Source: a virus
DNA length: 44,518 bases
Virus record (IMG/VR): IMGVR_UViG_3300018719_000007
Coordinates: 1 to 44,518 of that record
Reading direction: 5' to 3' (one strand)
Shown here: positions 11,546-19,510 of the stretch, in pieces
Position numbering within the stretch: position 1 is the first letter of the stretch
How the letters are laid out: each line of letters begins with the position of its first letter
Program-made: the position numbers and the translations under genes
Notes under the pieces: generated by a model
Told to the model about the DNA's origin: nothing
What the model saw: only the letters and a program-made list of their open reading frames with translations
The model's database searches: none

Positions 11546-14158
11546 TTATATAATTTGTTGCAATTCCGCCCAAGAACGACCGTACATTTGAGCATGCCTT
11601 TTTGTTAAAAATGAGTTGTCAAAGCGTTCTTTCCTCGGCGGCAGCATATGCACAAGAAAAGCGGGTAGGGGTTCTTTTGTGTTTAAAATAGCTATCGAAT
11701 AATGTTTTGGTGTTTGTAAAGCCTCTTCAATGGTGAATGTAGGCTGCAACCGTTCTTTTGCCATTTCGAATGTTCTTTTATGATCATTGGCAAACAAGAA
11801 TTGATTTACACCACCGGCTATCAGATTGTCTTGCAGGTAATCGGGCAATTTACCCCAGTGATGAAAGGCAAATATGGAACCAAGCCGTTCTTTTCTTCCT
11901 TCTGTCGCTATTCTTCCCATGAGTTTTGCAAGGCCTTTTGATTCTACTTGCTCAGGTTCGTTGAAAATCAAGAAACAACCGTGTTTTTCTTTGTCTTCGT
12001 CACTCATTAACATTCTCGTCATCAACACTTTGAGTGTGACCCAATGCGCCAACACATTGCCGGCTGCTCCTAATTTTCGTTTTGGCATTCTCAATATAAT
12101 GACTTTCCCTTCTTTCATCCATTTTTCGAAATTGACTTCTTCTTTTGGTGGTTGTGCGAATATATCGTATAACGTGTCGTCACCAAAAAACATGTTCAAG
12201 CGGTTGAGAATCGCATCGCACTTATTCCCTAAGTCTTCATTTGTTCCCCATTTCAGCAACTCGTCAGCCAATCTCAAATTCCCTTCTTGTATTAATTCTT
12301 CAATACGGGAAACTCTAATTTTTTCATCTTCAATGATTCGTTTGATGTTAAACAAACTACCTTTGCTGGCTTTCGCTGCTTCCATGAGATACTTTTCAGA
12401 ACGTGCCAACCCTTCCAAATTCATAAAATCAATCATTTCCAAAGCGAAGCGGGAACCGCCTTTCCGTCCTAATTTCGTTATGACTTCTGTTAAATCCATT
12501 GGGATGATATAGTCCTCATTCGACAAATCTAAATCAATAATTTTTTCCGGAGGCAACAGGTCCCTGATTCCGTCTGCCATCCCTTTATGCCCAGGCTGAC
12601 AAATCCAATCCGGTATCACAAAAGAAATGTTGTGATGCATCGCGCCATGATAAACAAAATTTTGTATGGAATTGTCTTTCCCAGCCCCTTGTTTTCCGAT
12701 GAATGTATAACCACAGTAAAACTCTTCTTTTTCATGAGCTTGTAATCCAATTGGGATTTTCTGATCCTTTTGTTCTGCATAACCGATTAAAAGATTGTCT
12801 TTATGTTGCAACACTGTTGGTATTTCTGTTTCAATCCTTGTTTTCACGTTCAGGGCATCAGCATATTTGCGTTGTAGTTCTTTTACTGGCATCTGCAAAG
12901 CGAGTTTACTTAACTCATCCGTACTCATAATGTTAGGATTAGGATCCATTTTGGTCTTGGTAGATAATTTCATCGTATTCAGCTCATCAATCACATCCAC
13001 TCTACGTCCATTCACTTTGATACGAACAGCATGAAGCTCATTTGATTCGGTCAAATCTGCCAGTGACAATGATAACGTTTCGGCTATAGTGTCCCTTGTT
13101 AATCTGTCTTCTGAATGAGCAGCTACACGTATTCTCGTTTTAAAAACAGGTAGATTAGCCTTCTCATGACTCACACGGCTGGAGCCGATTTCATCTTCCA
13201 GGCTGTGTGGCTTTTTAATCACTTTCTCTTTTTTGAGCTCTTTATCCGATTTGAAAAAAACGTTCGAGAAAGCTTGAAACGTATCGGTAATCAGGTCGTT
13301 GATTTCATTCAAGACACCAGATATTCCGACCTTAGCTGCGGTTATCGCTCGTTTTCCGCTCATATTCGGACGTTGGGGTGTTTTACCCTTCCCTAGCTTT
13401 TCGAAGGCCCATTGCGCGTTTTTCACCCATTTCGTCCGGTTTTCTGCTTCAGTACAGATACTCAGTCGTGCCATGTCTCCATCAAACGTCAGTTCATCCA
13501 AGGTATTCATGATATTGCTGATGGGGGTTTTGGTATCAGTCGTGTTGGTATTTAAGGTGAAGATATCATGCTGCAGATATTTCATTTCCTGTATAAGAGT
13601 GTTTTCTGTGGGGATTTGTACGTCTTCCAAAGAAGCCTCTTTGATGGTGACATGCATCTTATTTTCCAGCTTACGTTTCATTTTTCGGGCTTGAAATTCG
13701 CTGGTCGATACATAAAATTCTATTTTCTTTTGTCCGTTCACTTGGCGAAAGATGACATCAAACCAAAAGGTATCCTTTTCCCGGTAACGAAACTTGAATC
13801 CATCCCGTTCCAAACGACTACCGGGGCTTTCATACATTTCATACATTTTATATAAAGCTTTCCACAACCTTTTATTATTGTTGGCGACATTAGCATGAGG
13901 AATGATCCGGTAAACGACCATCTTATTTTGTTCCAATTGAAAAAAATCGCTCCATTTGATGGATGTGATCTTCTTATTGAACCACGGTTTCCTGACCTTC
14001 TTTGACGTTTTGATTTCTGCTGGTAATCCACCGTTATAAAGAGCGGGATATTGATAAATCTGCTCCTTTTCCACTTCAACAGGCAAGCCGCCATTATAAA
14101 CCGTCGGTAAATTTGGGTTTTCCATGTCCTTGATGATGAAGTTCTCTCCCTGTATCAT
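11546..14158 (-). CDS. HerA/TraG-type ATPase, conjugation or DNA-translocation motor
   Basis: An 870-residue protein. The N-terminus has a tandem Y-N-G-G-L-P repeat (21-26, 41-46), then a mixed domain of about 400 residues. The ATPase has Walker A G-K-Q-G-A-G-K-D (488-495) and a Walker B-like strand F-L-I-F-N-E-P-E (729-736), where Asn replaces the usual Asp. F-A-F-H-H-W-G-K near 763-770 fits the post-Walker-B sensor region of VirB4/TraG/HerA enzymes. ATG 14158 has GGAGG 7 nt upstream. No obvious N-terminal membrane helices. It probably pumps DNA or protein in a type IV-secretion-like apparatus with the two membrane proteins upstream; a role in phage assembly or replicon partition is possible. 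Confidence 0.75.
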   Translation of the reverse strand: MIQGENFIIKDMENPNLPTVYNGGLPVEVEKEQIYQYPALYNGGLPAEIKTSKKVRKPWFNKKITSIKWSDFFQLEQNKMVVYRIIPHANVANNNKRLWKALYKMYEMYESPGSRLERDGFKFRYREKDTFWFDVIFRQVNGQKKIEFYVSTSEFQARKMKRKLENKMHVTIKEASLEDVQIPTENTLIQEMKYLQHDIFTLNTNTTDTKTPISNIMNTLDELTFDGDMARLSICTEAENRTKWVKNAQWAFEKLGKGKTPQRPNMSGKRAITAAKVGISGVLNEINDLITDTFQAFSNVFFKSDKELKKEKVIKKPHSLEDEIGSSRVSHEKANLPVFKTRIRVAAHSEDRLTRDTIAETLSLSLADLTESNELHAVRIKVNGRRVDVIDELNTMKLSTKTKMDPNPNIMSTDELSKLALQMPVKELQRKYADALNVKTRIETEIPTVLQHKDNLLIGYAEQKDQKIPIGLQAHEKEEFYCGYTFIGKQGAGKDNSIQNFVYHGAMHHNISFVIPDWICQPGHKGMADGIRDLLPPEKIIDLDLSNEDYIIPMDLTEVITKLGRKGGSRFALEMIDFMNLEGLARSEKYLMEAAKASKGSLFNIKRIIEDEKIRVSRIEELIQEGNLRLADELLKWGTNEDLGNKCDAILNRLNMFFGDDTLYDIFAQPPKEEVNFEKWMKEGKVIILRMPKRKLGAAGNVLAHWVTLKVLMTRMLMSDEDKEKHGCFLIFNEPEQVESKGLAKLMGRIATEGRKERLGSIFAFHHWGKLPDYLQDNLIAGGVNQFLFANDHKRTFEMAKERLQPTFTIEEALQTPKHYSIAILNTKEPLPAFLVHMLPPRKERFDNSFLTKRHAQMYGRSWAELQQII

Positions 14159-14169
14159 ATGGTTCCCTC

Positions 14170-14871
14170 CTATACACTCCCTAAGATGCATATAACCAAA
14201 ATCAAAGCAATCGCATAATACGTCAGCGGTTTAATCATTCCACCTTTACCAACAGCAGCACCTATTATAATTGTTATGCCCGCCAATATCGCTCCATACC
14301 CCATTAGGTCGGGGAGGATGTAAAGGGCCCAATCCCACAAGAACAAGCCACATTCTTTGAGGAATAACCCGATTGGTTTCATGATAAATTCAATTTCACC
14401 TCGTACCAAGTCGCCAGTGAAGTCATTGAACCAATCCAATACACTACCATCTGGAGCGGGATTCCCAATGAATCCGGCAACATCACCGCTCATAGCGTCC
14501 AACGCTTCGATATGTGGCGTAGGGTCAACGAATGTACCGTCTGGTTTCTGTATTTGAAAGTGTAGATGAGGGCCTGTGCTATGCCCGCTATTACCAGATA
14601 GTCCGATGATATCAGCGCTATTAAGATGTTGTCCCTTCTCCACCAAAATTTTTTCAAGGTGTCCGTAGGTATACAGATTTCCGTCTTCCCCTCGAATGAC
14701 GACCCCTTTACCAATGTTCTTTGTCCCGTAATCCACAACCTTTTCCACAGTCCCTTCCACAAGTGAACGCAGCTCTGTTCCTGATGGCATAGCGAGATCG
14801 ATTCCATGGTGTACCCGCCCGTTTCGTACAGGCGACAACTCTCCGAATGCACTGGAAATGGTGAATTTCAT
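14170..14871 (-). CDS. Membrane-anchored M23 peptidase (LytM-type)
   Basis: A 233-residue protein. Residues 1-125 form an M23 zinc endopeptidase: H-H-G-I-D near 21-25 and the H-L-H pair at 102-104. Residues about 165-233 contain two to three hydrophobic segments (W-A-L-Y-I-L-P, I-L-A-G-I-T-I-I-I-G, Y-A-I-A-L-I-L-V-I). The catalytic domain precedes the anchor and there is no classical signal peptide, so the N-terminus must be exported N-out or act elsewhere. The ATG follows AAGGGG and lies 2 nt after the upstream stop. Cell-wall-cleaving peptidases accompany Gram-positive conjugation machines (VirB1-like role); a virion or lysis role is less likely given the neighbours. Confidence 0.85.
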   Translation of the reverse strand: MKFTISSAFGELSPVRNGRVHHGIDLAMPSGTELRSLVEGTVEKVVDYGTKNIGKGVVIRGEDGNLYTYGHLEKILVEKGQHLNSADIIGLSGNSGHSTGPHLHFQIQKPDGTFVDPTPHIEALDAMSGDVAGFIGNPAPDGSVLDWFNDFTGDLVRGEIEFIMKPIGLFLKECGLFLWDWALYILPDLMGYGAILAGITIIIGAAVGKGGMIKPLTYYAIALILVICILGSV

Positions 14872-14873
14872 GA

Positions 14874-15218
14874 TTATATCCCCTTTAAGAAGTCTCTGAT
14901 ATCTACTGCATGGCGAGCTAAAATATACCCTGCACAAACTCCAATCAGAATTTCAATAGCTTTCGGCCTGTGCCCAAATCCCCATAAAGCCCCTGCGAAA
15001 ATGATGACTAATACCACCCCGGCATCAAATGCGTTCATTATAGCCCCGTGAACGTTTCCGAATGTCCCGTTCATCGTTGCTGCTAATGCCGTTTTAGGTA
15101 CCATTACCACTAAAGTAGGTGCAGTAGCTGTCAATACTTTGCCGACAGCTTCCATTCCTGATTCCTTTTTGTTGCCCTTCATGAAATCACCAAATTTAAT
15201 CGTTTCTGTTTTCGCCAT
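14874..15218 (-). CDS. VirB2/TrbC-like small membrane protein (pilin-like)
   Basis: A 114-residue protein: a basic N-terminus, hydrophobic segment 26-47 ending A-L-A-A (possible signal cleavage), a short polar stretch, then two membrane helices (about 66-82 and 88-103) joined by a G-H-R-P-K-A turn and a charged tail. Signal plus two helices with a short polar loop is the layout of VirB2/TrbC pilins and of related channel proteins in Gram-positive elements. GAGGGG lies 8 nt before the ATG. It heads the M23-ATPase operon. Identification is by topology and context, not by a specific motif. Confidence 0.6.
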   Translation of the reverse strand: MAKTETIKFGDFMKGNKKESGMEAVGKVLTATAPTLVVMVPKTALAATMNGTFGNVHGAIMNAFDAGVVLVIIFAGALWGFGHRPKAIEILIGVCAGYILARHAVDIRDFLKGI

Positions 15219-15295
15219 TTTTCTTTCCCCTCTCATGTATCTTTCCATCTAAGATGTGCATACTACTAACAAGCTTTAAGAAAGGATGAGCAAAC

Positions 15296-15364
15296 ATGCA
15301 TGTAATCATTGCTGTAGGCGCCGGCTATGCCATCGGTCAATTAGTGAATATCCTTTGCGGTTAA
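15296..15364 (+). CDS. Possible 22-residue hydrophobic miniprotein
   Basis: Reads M-H-V-I-I-A-V-G-A-G-Y-A-I-G-Q-L-V-N-I-L-C-G; a glycine-rich hydrophobic peptide with AGGATGAG upstream. It lies on the opposite strand between two minus-strand genes and overlaps the end of the 15361 gene by 4 nt. Weak evidence; it could be chance. Confidence 0.25.
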   Translation: MHVIIAVGAGYAIGQLVNILCG

Positions 15365-15687
15365 ATAAATTTTTTAGGGCCGGGTATTGGAGTACTCGGC
15401 TTTTGTTGCTTTAGTTGACTTTTCATACGAGCAATTTTTTCCGCTGTTGTCTCCTGAGTCGTTTCGGGTTGCTTGATTTCCTCTACAATCTCCACTACAT
15501 CTTCTTTAACGGGTTTTACAGCCTCAACAGCCGCTTTTTTCTCTTCCTTGCGCTTAATATCTTCCAGTATTAATTTCTTTACATATCCGCTGAAATTACG
15601 GCGAGAAACATGTTTTAAAATCTTCTGATCTTCTTCGTTTCGCTTATTGAATGCAACAGGCTTAGAAAAGCGGTTTTTTTCACTCAT
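15361..15687 (-). CDS. Ribbon-helix-helix-like plasmid protein with charged tail
   Basis: A 108-residue protein. Residues 10-45 (V-A-F-N-K-R-N-E-E-D-Q-K-I-L-K-H-V, then N-F-S-G-Y-V-K-K-L-I-L-E-D-I) look like a ribbon-helix-helix domain of ParR/Arc type. The rest is a K/E-rich disordered tail with repeated V-E-E-I and a final P-G-P-K-K-F-I. ATG 15687 has GGAGG 9 nt upstream. Proteins of this shape occur on Bacillus plasmids as accessory DNA-binding or segregation proteins. It lies upstream of the pilin-like gene and could regulate that operon. Confidence 0.65.
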   Translation of the reverse strand: MSEKNRFSKPVAFNKRNEEDQKILKHVSRRNFSGYVKKLILEDIKRKEEKKAAVEAVKPVKEDVVEIVEEIKQPETTQETTAEKIARMKSQLKQQKPSTPIPGPKKFI

Positions 15688-15796
15688 GGGTTTCATCCTC
15701 CTTTAAACTGAACAGCATTTCGACCAACCACTCAATATCTTCAGGCTTCTTCGCCACTTTTAAAGCTTCTTCAAGGAACAAGATTGCTCGACTCAT
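15680..15796 (-). CDS. 38-residue hypothetical protein
   Basis: A helical acidic miniprotein (M-S-R-A-I-L-F-L-E-E-A-L-K-V-A-K-K-P-E-D-I-E-W-L split by K-P). AAGGAGG lies 8 nt before the ATG and it overlaps the next gene by 8 nt. Function unknown. Confidence 0.6.
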   Translation of the reverse strand: MSRAILFLEEALKVAKKPEDIEWLVEMLFSLKEDETHE

Positions 15797-15861
15797 GATG
15801 TTTCCTCCTTTAGGCGTTTACCTAATTTCATGATATGAGCGATATGATTGTCTTGATTCAT
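15793..15861 (-). CDS. Possible 22-residue miniprotein
   Basis: A frame M-N-Q-D-N-H-I-A-H-I-M-K-L-G-K-R-L-K-E-E-T-S whose stop overlaps the next ATG by 4 nt (TCATGA). The ribosome site is weak (AGGACA). The coupling geometry is the only support. Confidence 0.3.
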   Translation of the reverse strand: MNQDNHIAHIMKLGKRLKEETS

Positions 15862-15876
15862 TGTCCTATAAAAATA

Positions 15877-15911
15877 AATAAAAAAATCCGGAAGGTTTTA
15901 CCCCTCCGGAT
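15877..15911 (-). terminator. Terminator downstream of the HNH gene
   Basis: On the minus strand, ATCCGGA-GGGG / CCTTCCGGAT stem (15886-15911) followed by TTTTTTTATTT. It isolates the HNH gene from the plasmid-type operon below. Confidence 0.8.
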
Positions 15912-15982
15912 CGTCAGAAGCTATTACATGTGCTATGTAGATAGCTTTATGCACAAAATGAAGAAAAATTGCATGGTTACTT

Positions 15983-16438
15983 TTAAAAATTTTTATACGT
16001 TAATCCTCTTTTGATTCTGCTAACTGTGGTAAACGAAATGTTATATACCTTCGCTATTTCCATTTGAGTTTTTCCATCTTTCAACATGTTTCTGATTTCA
16101 CGAACTTCTTTTTCGCTCAATCTTTTTCTGCTATGTTTACACAATCCTTTTTTAAAGGCGTGTTTCATGTTTTGTTCGCGTGTCACTAAATTTAAGTTTT
16201 TACTTGCATTGTTTTCTTTGTTGCCATCAATATGATTTACTTCCATACCTATACACCGTTTACCATATTTCAGAAACGCTATAATTTGGTGAACTAAAAC
16301 TTGCTTGTTTCTCAAATGTATCATCAAATAACCAGAGCTATTTTTCCAAGGGTTTTTATTTAATATCAATCCTTCTTTTCGATCTATATCCAACAGACAA
16401 ATGTATCTCTTTATGTGTTCGTATTTTTCTTTCCTCAT
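15983..16438 (-). CDS. HNH homing endonuclease with C-terminal HTH
   Basis: A 151-residue protein. Residues 30-95 hold the HNH_3/NUMOD4-type nuclease: Y-L-M-I-H-L, V-H-Q-I-I-A-F, then V-N-H-I-D-G-N-K-E-N-N near 67-77 and N-L-N-L-V-T-R-E-Q-N. Residues 105-145 are a helix-turn-helix DNA-reading module (E-V-R-E-I-R-N-M-L, Q-M-E-I-A-K-V-Y-N-I-S-F-T-T-V-S-R-I). GGAGG lies before the ATG. It is divergent, 104 nt apart, from a ribbon-helix-helix gene and has its own terminator, so it is a self-contained mobile cassette. Its site of insertion is not evident. Confidence 0.85.
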   Translation of the reverse strand: MRKEKYEHIKRYICLLDIDRKEGLILNKNPWKNSSGYLMIHLRNKQVLVHQIIAFLKYGKRCIGMEVNHIDGNKENNASKNLNLVTREQNMKHAFKKGLCKHSRKRLSEKEVREIRNMLKDGKTQMEIAKVYNISFTTVSRIKRGLTYKNF

Positions 16439-16452
16439 TCACCAAACCTCCA

Positions 16453-16499
16453 TTGTGTTATTTTTCAAAAATGTGTATCATATTAATACATGTATTATA
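16453..16499. promoter_or_regulatory. Divergent control region of HNH gene and RHH gene
   Basis: Minus-strand -10 TATAAT at 16494-16499 (HNH side). Plus-strand TTGTGT (16453-16458), 17-nt spacer, TATCAT (16476-16481) for the ribbon-helix-helix gene. A perfect palindrome AATACATGTATT (16485-16496) overlaps the HNH -10, and ATACA/TGTAT half-sites flank it. TATTATATCATA here recurs exactly in the second HNH control region (37461-37472). Confidence 0.5.
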
Positions 16500-16542
16500 T
16501 CATATTGTATATTATTTTAATACACAAGGGAGTGTTTTTTTT

Positions 16543-16683
16543 ATGTCTTCACAAGTATTGAACATGCGTTATCCATCTGAGTTACTAAAACGAATTGATA
16601 AGTTCAAAGAGGAAAAAGGTTTTACAACCCGTACTCAAACAATTATATATTTAATCCAATACGCATTAGAAAATAGCAAGTAA
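16543..16683 (+). CDS. Ribbon-helix-helix regulator paired with an HNH gene
   Basis: A 46-residue protein: strand V-L-N-M-R-Y, helix S-E-L-L-K-R-I-D-K-F-K, turn, helix T-R-T-Q-T-I-I-Y-L-I-Q-Y-A-L, a minimal Arc/CopG fold. AGGGAG lies about 10 nt before ATG 16543; the frame extends upstream without a ribosome site. It is divergent from the HNH gene at 16438. Likely represses itself and the nuclease through the palindrome between them; inference from geometry. Confidence 0.75.
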   Translation: MSSQVLNMRYPSELLKRIDKFKEEKGFTTRTQTIIYLIQYALENSK

Positions 16684-16691
16684 CAACAAAA

Positions 16692-16719
16692 AAGCCCCTC
16701 TCGATCAAGAGAAGGGCTT
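16692..16719. terminator. Bidirectional terminator
   Basis: AAGCCC-CTCTC / GAGA-AGGGCTT stem between the ribbon-helix-helix gene and the lysis operon. On the minus strand it is followed by TTTTTTG; on the plus strand by a weak T-rich stretch. The gap 16720-16825 holds nothing else I can identify. Confidence 0.7.
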
Positions 16720-16825
16720 ATGTTTATTTTGACTCCAATTCAATTTCACTCTAAAAGTTGCCTGTTTGCATGAAAGAATCATGCGACAAATTTTTGACGG
16801 AAGATGAAAATGTTAAACGAGTGCC

Positions 16826-17248
16826 TTAGCCTAAAAACGTTGAAAGTTTTTTATATAATTTCTCGTCACAATTGATGTGAACCTTATGCTCCACACCTTC
16901 CTGTTCCTGCAAATATAAGAACGCTTTTGATGTATCTTTTCTCTTTCCTCCGATAGCAGCACCAGCAATTCCGCCTAATGGACCCGCTACCATCGTTCCT
17001 GCAATCGCTCCAACAGCTGCTTTCCCGCCACTACGAGCGTGTGATTCATCCCATTCGATACGATTGAAGGTAAAAGGTTTCTGCCCGTACATGGTGTTTG
17101 CGTAAACTTGCCCAGGTTCATCACCTTTCATGATAGCAGCTTTATTAACCGCTGGCGCTGCCGGATTATCCGTTAAAATATGTCCACCTGATAACACTTC
17201 AACAGGTATTCTCTCTTTAAAAAAGTCTTTGAATCCGAATTTAGCCAT
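16826..17248 (-). CDS. Hypothetical protein with glycine-zipper segment
   Basis: A 140-residue protein from ATG 17248 (AAGGGGG upstream). Residues about 82-108 are a Gly/Ala-rich hydrophobic stretch (A-V-G-A-I-A-G-T-M-V-A-G-P-L-G-G-I-A-G) like glycine-zipper membrane segments. The rest is soluble with a basic C-terminus. It follows the endolysin gene but is separated from it by a terminator. Possibly a superinfection or membrane protein; not recognised. Confidence 0.65.
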   Translation of the reverse strand: MAKFGFKDFFKERIPVEVLSGGHILTDNPAAPAVNKAAIMKGDEPGQVYANTMYGQKPFTFNRIEWDESHARSGGKAAVGAIAGTMVAGPLGGIAGAAIGGKRKDTSKAFLYLQEQEGVEHKVHINCDEKLYKKLSTFLG

Positions 17249-17324
17249 GAGTAATTCCCCCTTTTTTCTGTATGTACGTAGATAAATGGAAAAAGTTTCA
17301 TGTTCAGAATAGCACGGGAGGACA

Positions 17325-17356
17325 AATAAAAAAAGCCCTTCTTTTGTCGGAAGGGC
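17325..17356 (-). terminator. Terminator of the lysis operon
   Basis: On the minus strand, GCCCTTC / GAAGGGC stem (17335-17356) with an 8-nt loop and a TTTTTTTATTT tract, just after the endolysin stop. Confidence 0.85.
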
Positions 17357-17362
17357 CATTCA

Positions 17363-18073
17363 TTATTCTTCGTCGATATAAACAAGTGTGCCGTATTTCG
17401 TTGTCAATTCATCAGCTACTTTCTTTGCATCTTCATAACTGTTGAATACGCCCGTTCTTAAACGGTATTTTTTGCCCGTTTCAGCCGTTTTCACCTGTGT
17501 CTTTGGTTTTAGCCCTAAGAAAGAAGCAATACCACGAGCATGAGCTTCCCCAACAGCCTTCAAGAATCCATCAGCTTTCAATTTAGCTGCATCTGCTGCG
17601 TTGGTAACGAAAAGATTCTCTGTCAAGATGGCTGGCATATTTGTAAGACGCGTCACCGCATGATTGGCGCGTTTCTTCCCGCGGTCTGCGATTTGGCCGA
17701 ATCCCTTCATCGTTTTTAGGATTTCCGGGTGCACCATATTCTGTAAGGATACCGAAGCTTGAGAAGCATTCGTATAGACGTAGCTCTCAAACCCGTTTCC
17801 TTTGCCATCTGCGCTTGCATTTAAATGAGGTGATACAAATATATCAGCGCCCCATTTATTTGCGTAGGAGGCGCGTTGCGACAACTCCATTTTACGTCCG
17901 TCAATGGGAGCGATATCAGATAAAAGCTTTACCTCTACTCCTTCATAGTTAGAGAGTAAATACGATTTAGCCGATTGTGAAATGGTGGCTGAACAATCTT
18001 TTTCCTGTAATCCATTGCCGCAGGCTCCCGGATCTCCGTAGTTATGCGGCATGTCAAAGAATACTTTTTTCAT
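17363..18073 (-). CDS. Endolysin: N-acetylmuramoyl-L-alanine amidase with SPOR domain
   Basis: A 236-residue endolysin. Residues 3-185 form an Amidase_3 domain that cuts the MurNAc-L-Ala bond; probable zinc ligands are H10, E24 and H83 (S-P-H-L-N-A), and a T-E-N-L-F segment near 152 gives the catalytic Glu. Residues about 197-236 form a SPOR-like peptidoglycan-binding module (Y-R-L-R-T-G-V-F). No signal peptide, so it depends on the holin. The ATG overlaps the holin stop by 4 nt. Confidence 0.93.
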   Translation of the reverse strand: MKKVFFDMPHNYGDPGACGNGLQEKDCSATISQSAKSYLLSNYEGVEVKLLSDIAPIDGRKMELSQRASYANKWGADIFVSPHLNASADGKGNGFESYVYTNASQASVSLQNMVHPEILKTMKGFGQIADRGKKRANHAVTRLTNMPAILTENLFVTNAADAAKLKADGFLKAVGEAHARGIASFLGLKPKTQVKTAETGKKYRLRTGVFNSYEDAKKVADELTTKYGTLVYIDEE

Positions 18074-18489
18074 TTTCTCACATCCTTGTCATTGCGTTCT
18101 TTGAATTGCTCAAAGGTATTTGATAAAAAGCGCGGTGCAATGATTCCTAATCGGCCCAAATTTTCTGTTAAACTAATGCCTTCTGTTCCAATAAGGAACA
18201 TGATCATGGCATTCCGCATGAAATGAGTATCGTTCCCTGTTACTACATCCAGTTGATTTGCAATAATGACCATGATAAGCATGGCCGCTTTCTTGCCCAA
18301 TCCTTTAAATGCTCGTTTTGAACTAACTCCAGCCCCTTGTAGCCCCGAAATAACGCCTGTGATGTAATCGCATGCCATAAAGATAGCAAGGGCAATAACC
18401 AAGTTATCAATCCCCCCAACTAAATAAGCGACACTTGTATAAGTGCCGCCGATAAATCCTGTCCATAATGTATCTGTATTGTGTTTCAT
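18070..18489 (-). CDS. Holin (phage_holin_4_1 / TcdE-like family)
   Basis: A 139-residue membrane protein with an N-terminal hydrophobic segment, F-M-A-C-D-Y-I-T-G-V-I-S-G (near 38-50, the D-Y-x-T-G family signature) and two further membrane helices, then a charged C-terminus (E-R-N-D-K-D-V-R-K). It forms the membrane lesion that frees the endolysin. GGAGG precedes the ATG; it is coupled to the endolysin gene. Confidence 0.9.
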   Translation of the reverse strand: MKHNTDTLWTGFIGGTYTSVAYLVGGIDNLVIALAIFMACDYITGVISGLQGAGVSSKRAFKGLGKKAAMLIMVIIANQLDVVTGNDTHFMRNAMIMFLIGTEGISLTENLGRLGIIAPRFLSNTFEQFKERNDKDVRK

Positions 18490-18507
18490 TTTGCACCTCC
18501 ATAATAA

Positions 18508-19467
18508 TTAGCTTTTAAAACAAGCAGGATCCATCCCGAAAATATCAGCGATATCATCCTCTGATGTGTCGGCAAGATATGCTTCCGTAGTCGACACATC
18601 GCTATGATTAGCCAAGGATTTTAATTTTTCAAGAGGTATTCCTTCCTCCTTGGCATTCTGTAACCGACTATGGCGGAAGCAGTGTGGGTTTATCTTGATT
18701 AAACGACCTTCTCGCTCACTTAACCATTTTGTGAAGCACTCACACCAATAGGAAAAAGCATGTTTAGTAACTGGCTTTTTCTCGCCATTTTTAAACACTT
18801 TTACAAATAAATCAGGGATATCGTCCGGCCCTCTCTCTTCAAGATACTGGCGGATAATCCCCCTTACTCTGTCGTTATAATACAATCTGAATTGTTTGTT
18901 CCCTTTTCCTTTAACCTTATTCGTGAAATACCGCTCTGTTAAACCTGCTTTTATTACTTGATGCACTTCACTTTTTCGCTTGGCGCTGTAATAGGAAAGG
19001 GCAAGATACATTGCCATGATCGTCTTGTTTTTCTTGAGTGCCTCATCAATCAACCACTCAATTTGCTCATGTGTTAAGAACGTAATCTCTCGAACAGGAA
19101 CTTTCGGTAGCCCCTTCACTCGAGATCCCACGTTAAACTCATAGTCGTAATCATCATCATCAGAGACAAATTCTAAGCAAGATCTTAATGTGGACATCAA
19201 ACGATTTACTCGAGCGTTACTCATACCCATCTCTTGAAAAATAATAGAGAGATTTCTTATATCTTTCCTAGTCAATTCTGTTAATACCTTGTTGTCAAAA
19301 TGCTGATAAATTAGGTAAAGAATAATATTCATGTCACTTCGATAACCAGAGATAGTTGTTTCTGATTTACCTTGCGATCGTTTTTCAATCAAAAAATCTT
19401 TTGCCAGCGTCTTGTTGTCGGGATTAACGTATTTATCAAATACATCGAAATCCACGATTCTCCTCAC
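18508..19467 (-). CDS. Tyrosine recombinase (XerC/D-like integrase)
   Basis: A 319-residue recombinase. Residues 18-105 form the SAM-like core-binding domain; 125-319 the catalytic domain with R164 (S-A-K-R-K-S-E-V), a K-x-K hairpin near 187-189, H262-x-x-R265, H288 and nucleophile Y297. All active-site residues are present. GTG start with AGGAGG 8 nt upstream. It is placed between the tail-fibre and holin genes, inside the late block, not beside the repressor as in most prophages. It may integrate the phage or resolve plasmid multimers. Confidence 0.92.
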   Translation of the reverse strand: MRRIVDFDVFDKYVNPDNKTLAKDFLIEKRSQGKSETTISGYRSDMNIILYLIYQHFDNKVLTELTRKDIRNLSIIFQEMGMSNARVNRLMSTLRSCLEFVSDDDDYDYEFNVGSRVKGLPKVPVREITFLTHEQIEWLIDEALKKNKTIMAMYLALSYYSAKRKSEVHQVIKAGLTERYFTNKVKGKGNKQFRLYYNDRVRGIIRQYLEERGPDDIPDLFVKVFKNGEKKPVTKHAFSYWCECFTKWLSEREGRLIKINPHCFRHSRLQNAKEEGIPLEKLKSLANHSDVSTTEAYLADTSEDDIADIFGMDPACFKS

Positions 19468-19510
19468 TGAAAAGACCTCCTAATTCCATTTTTACCTTTT
19501 GAGACAATAG

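Noticed and set aside
11546-14158. FtsK/SpoIIIE chromosome translocase
   Set aside because: No N-terminal membrane helices and no gamma domain visible; Walker region and neighbours fit HerA/TraG types better.
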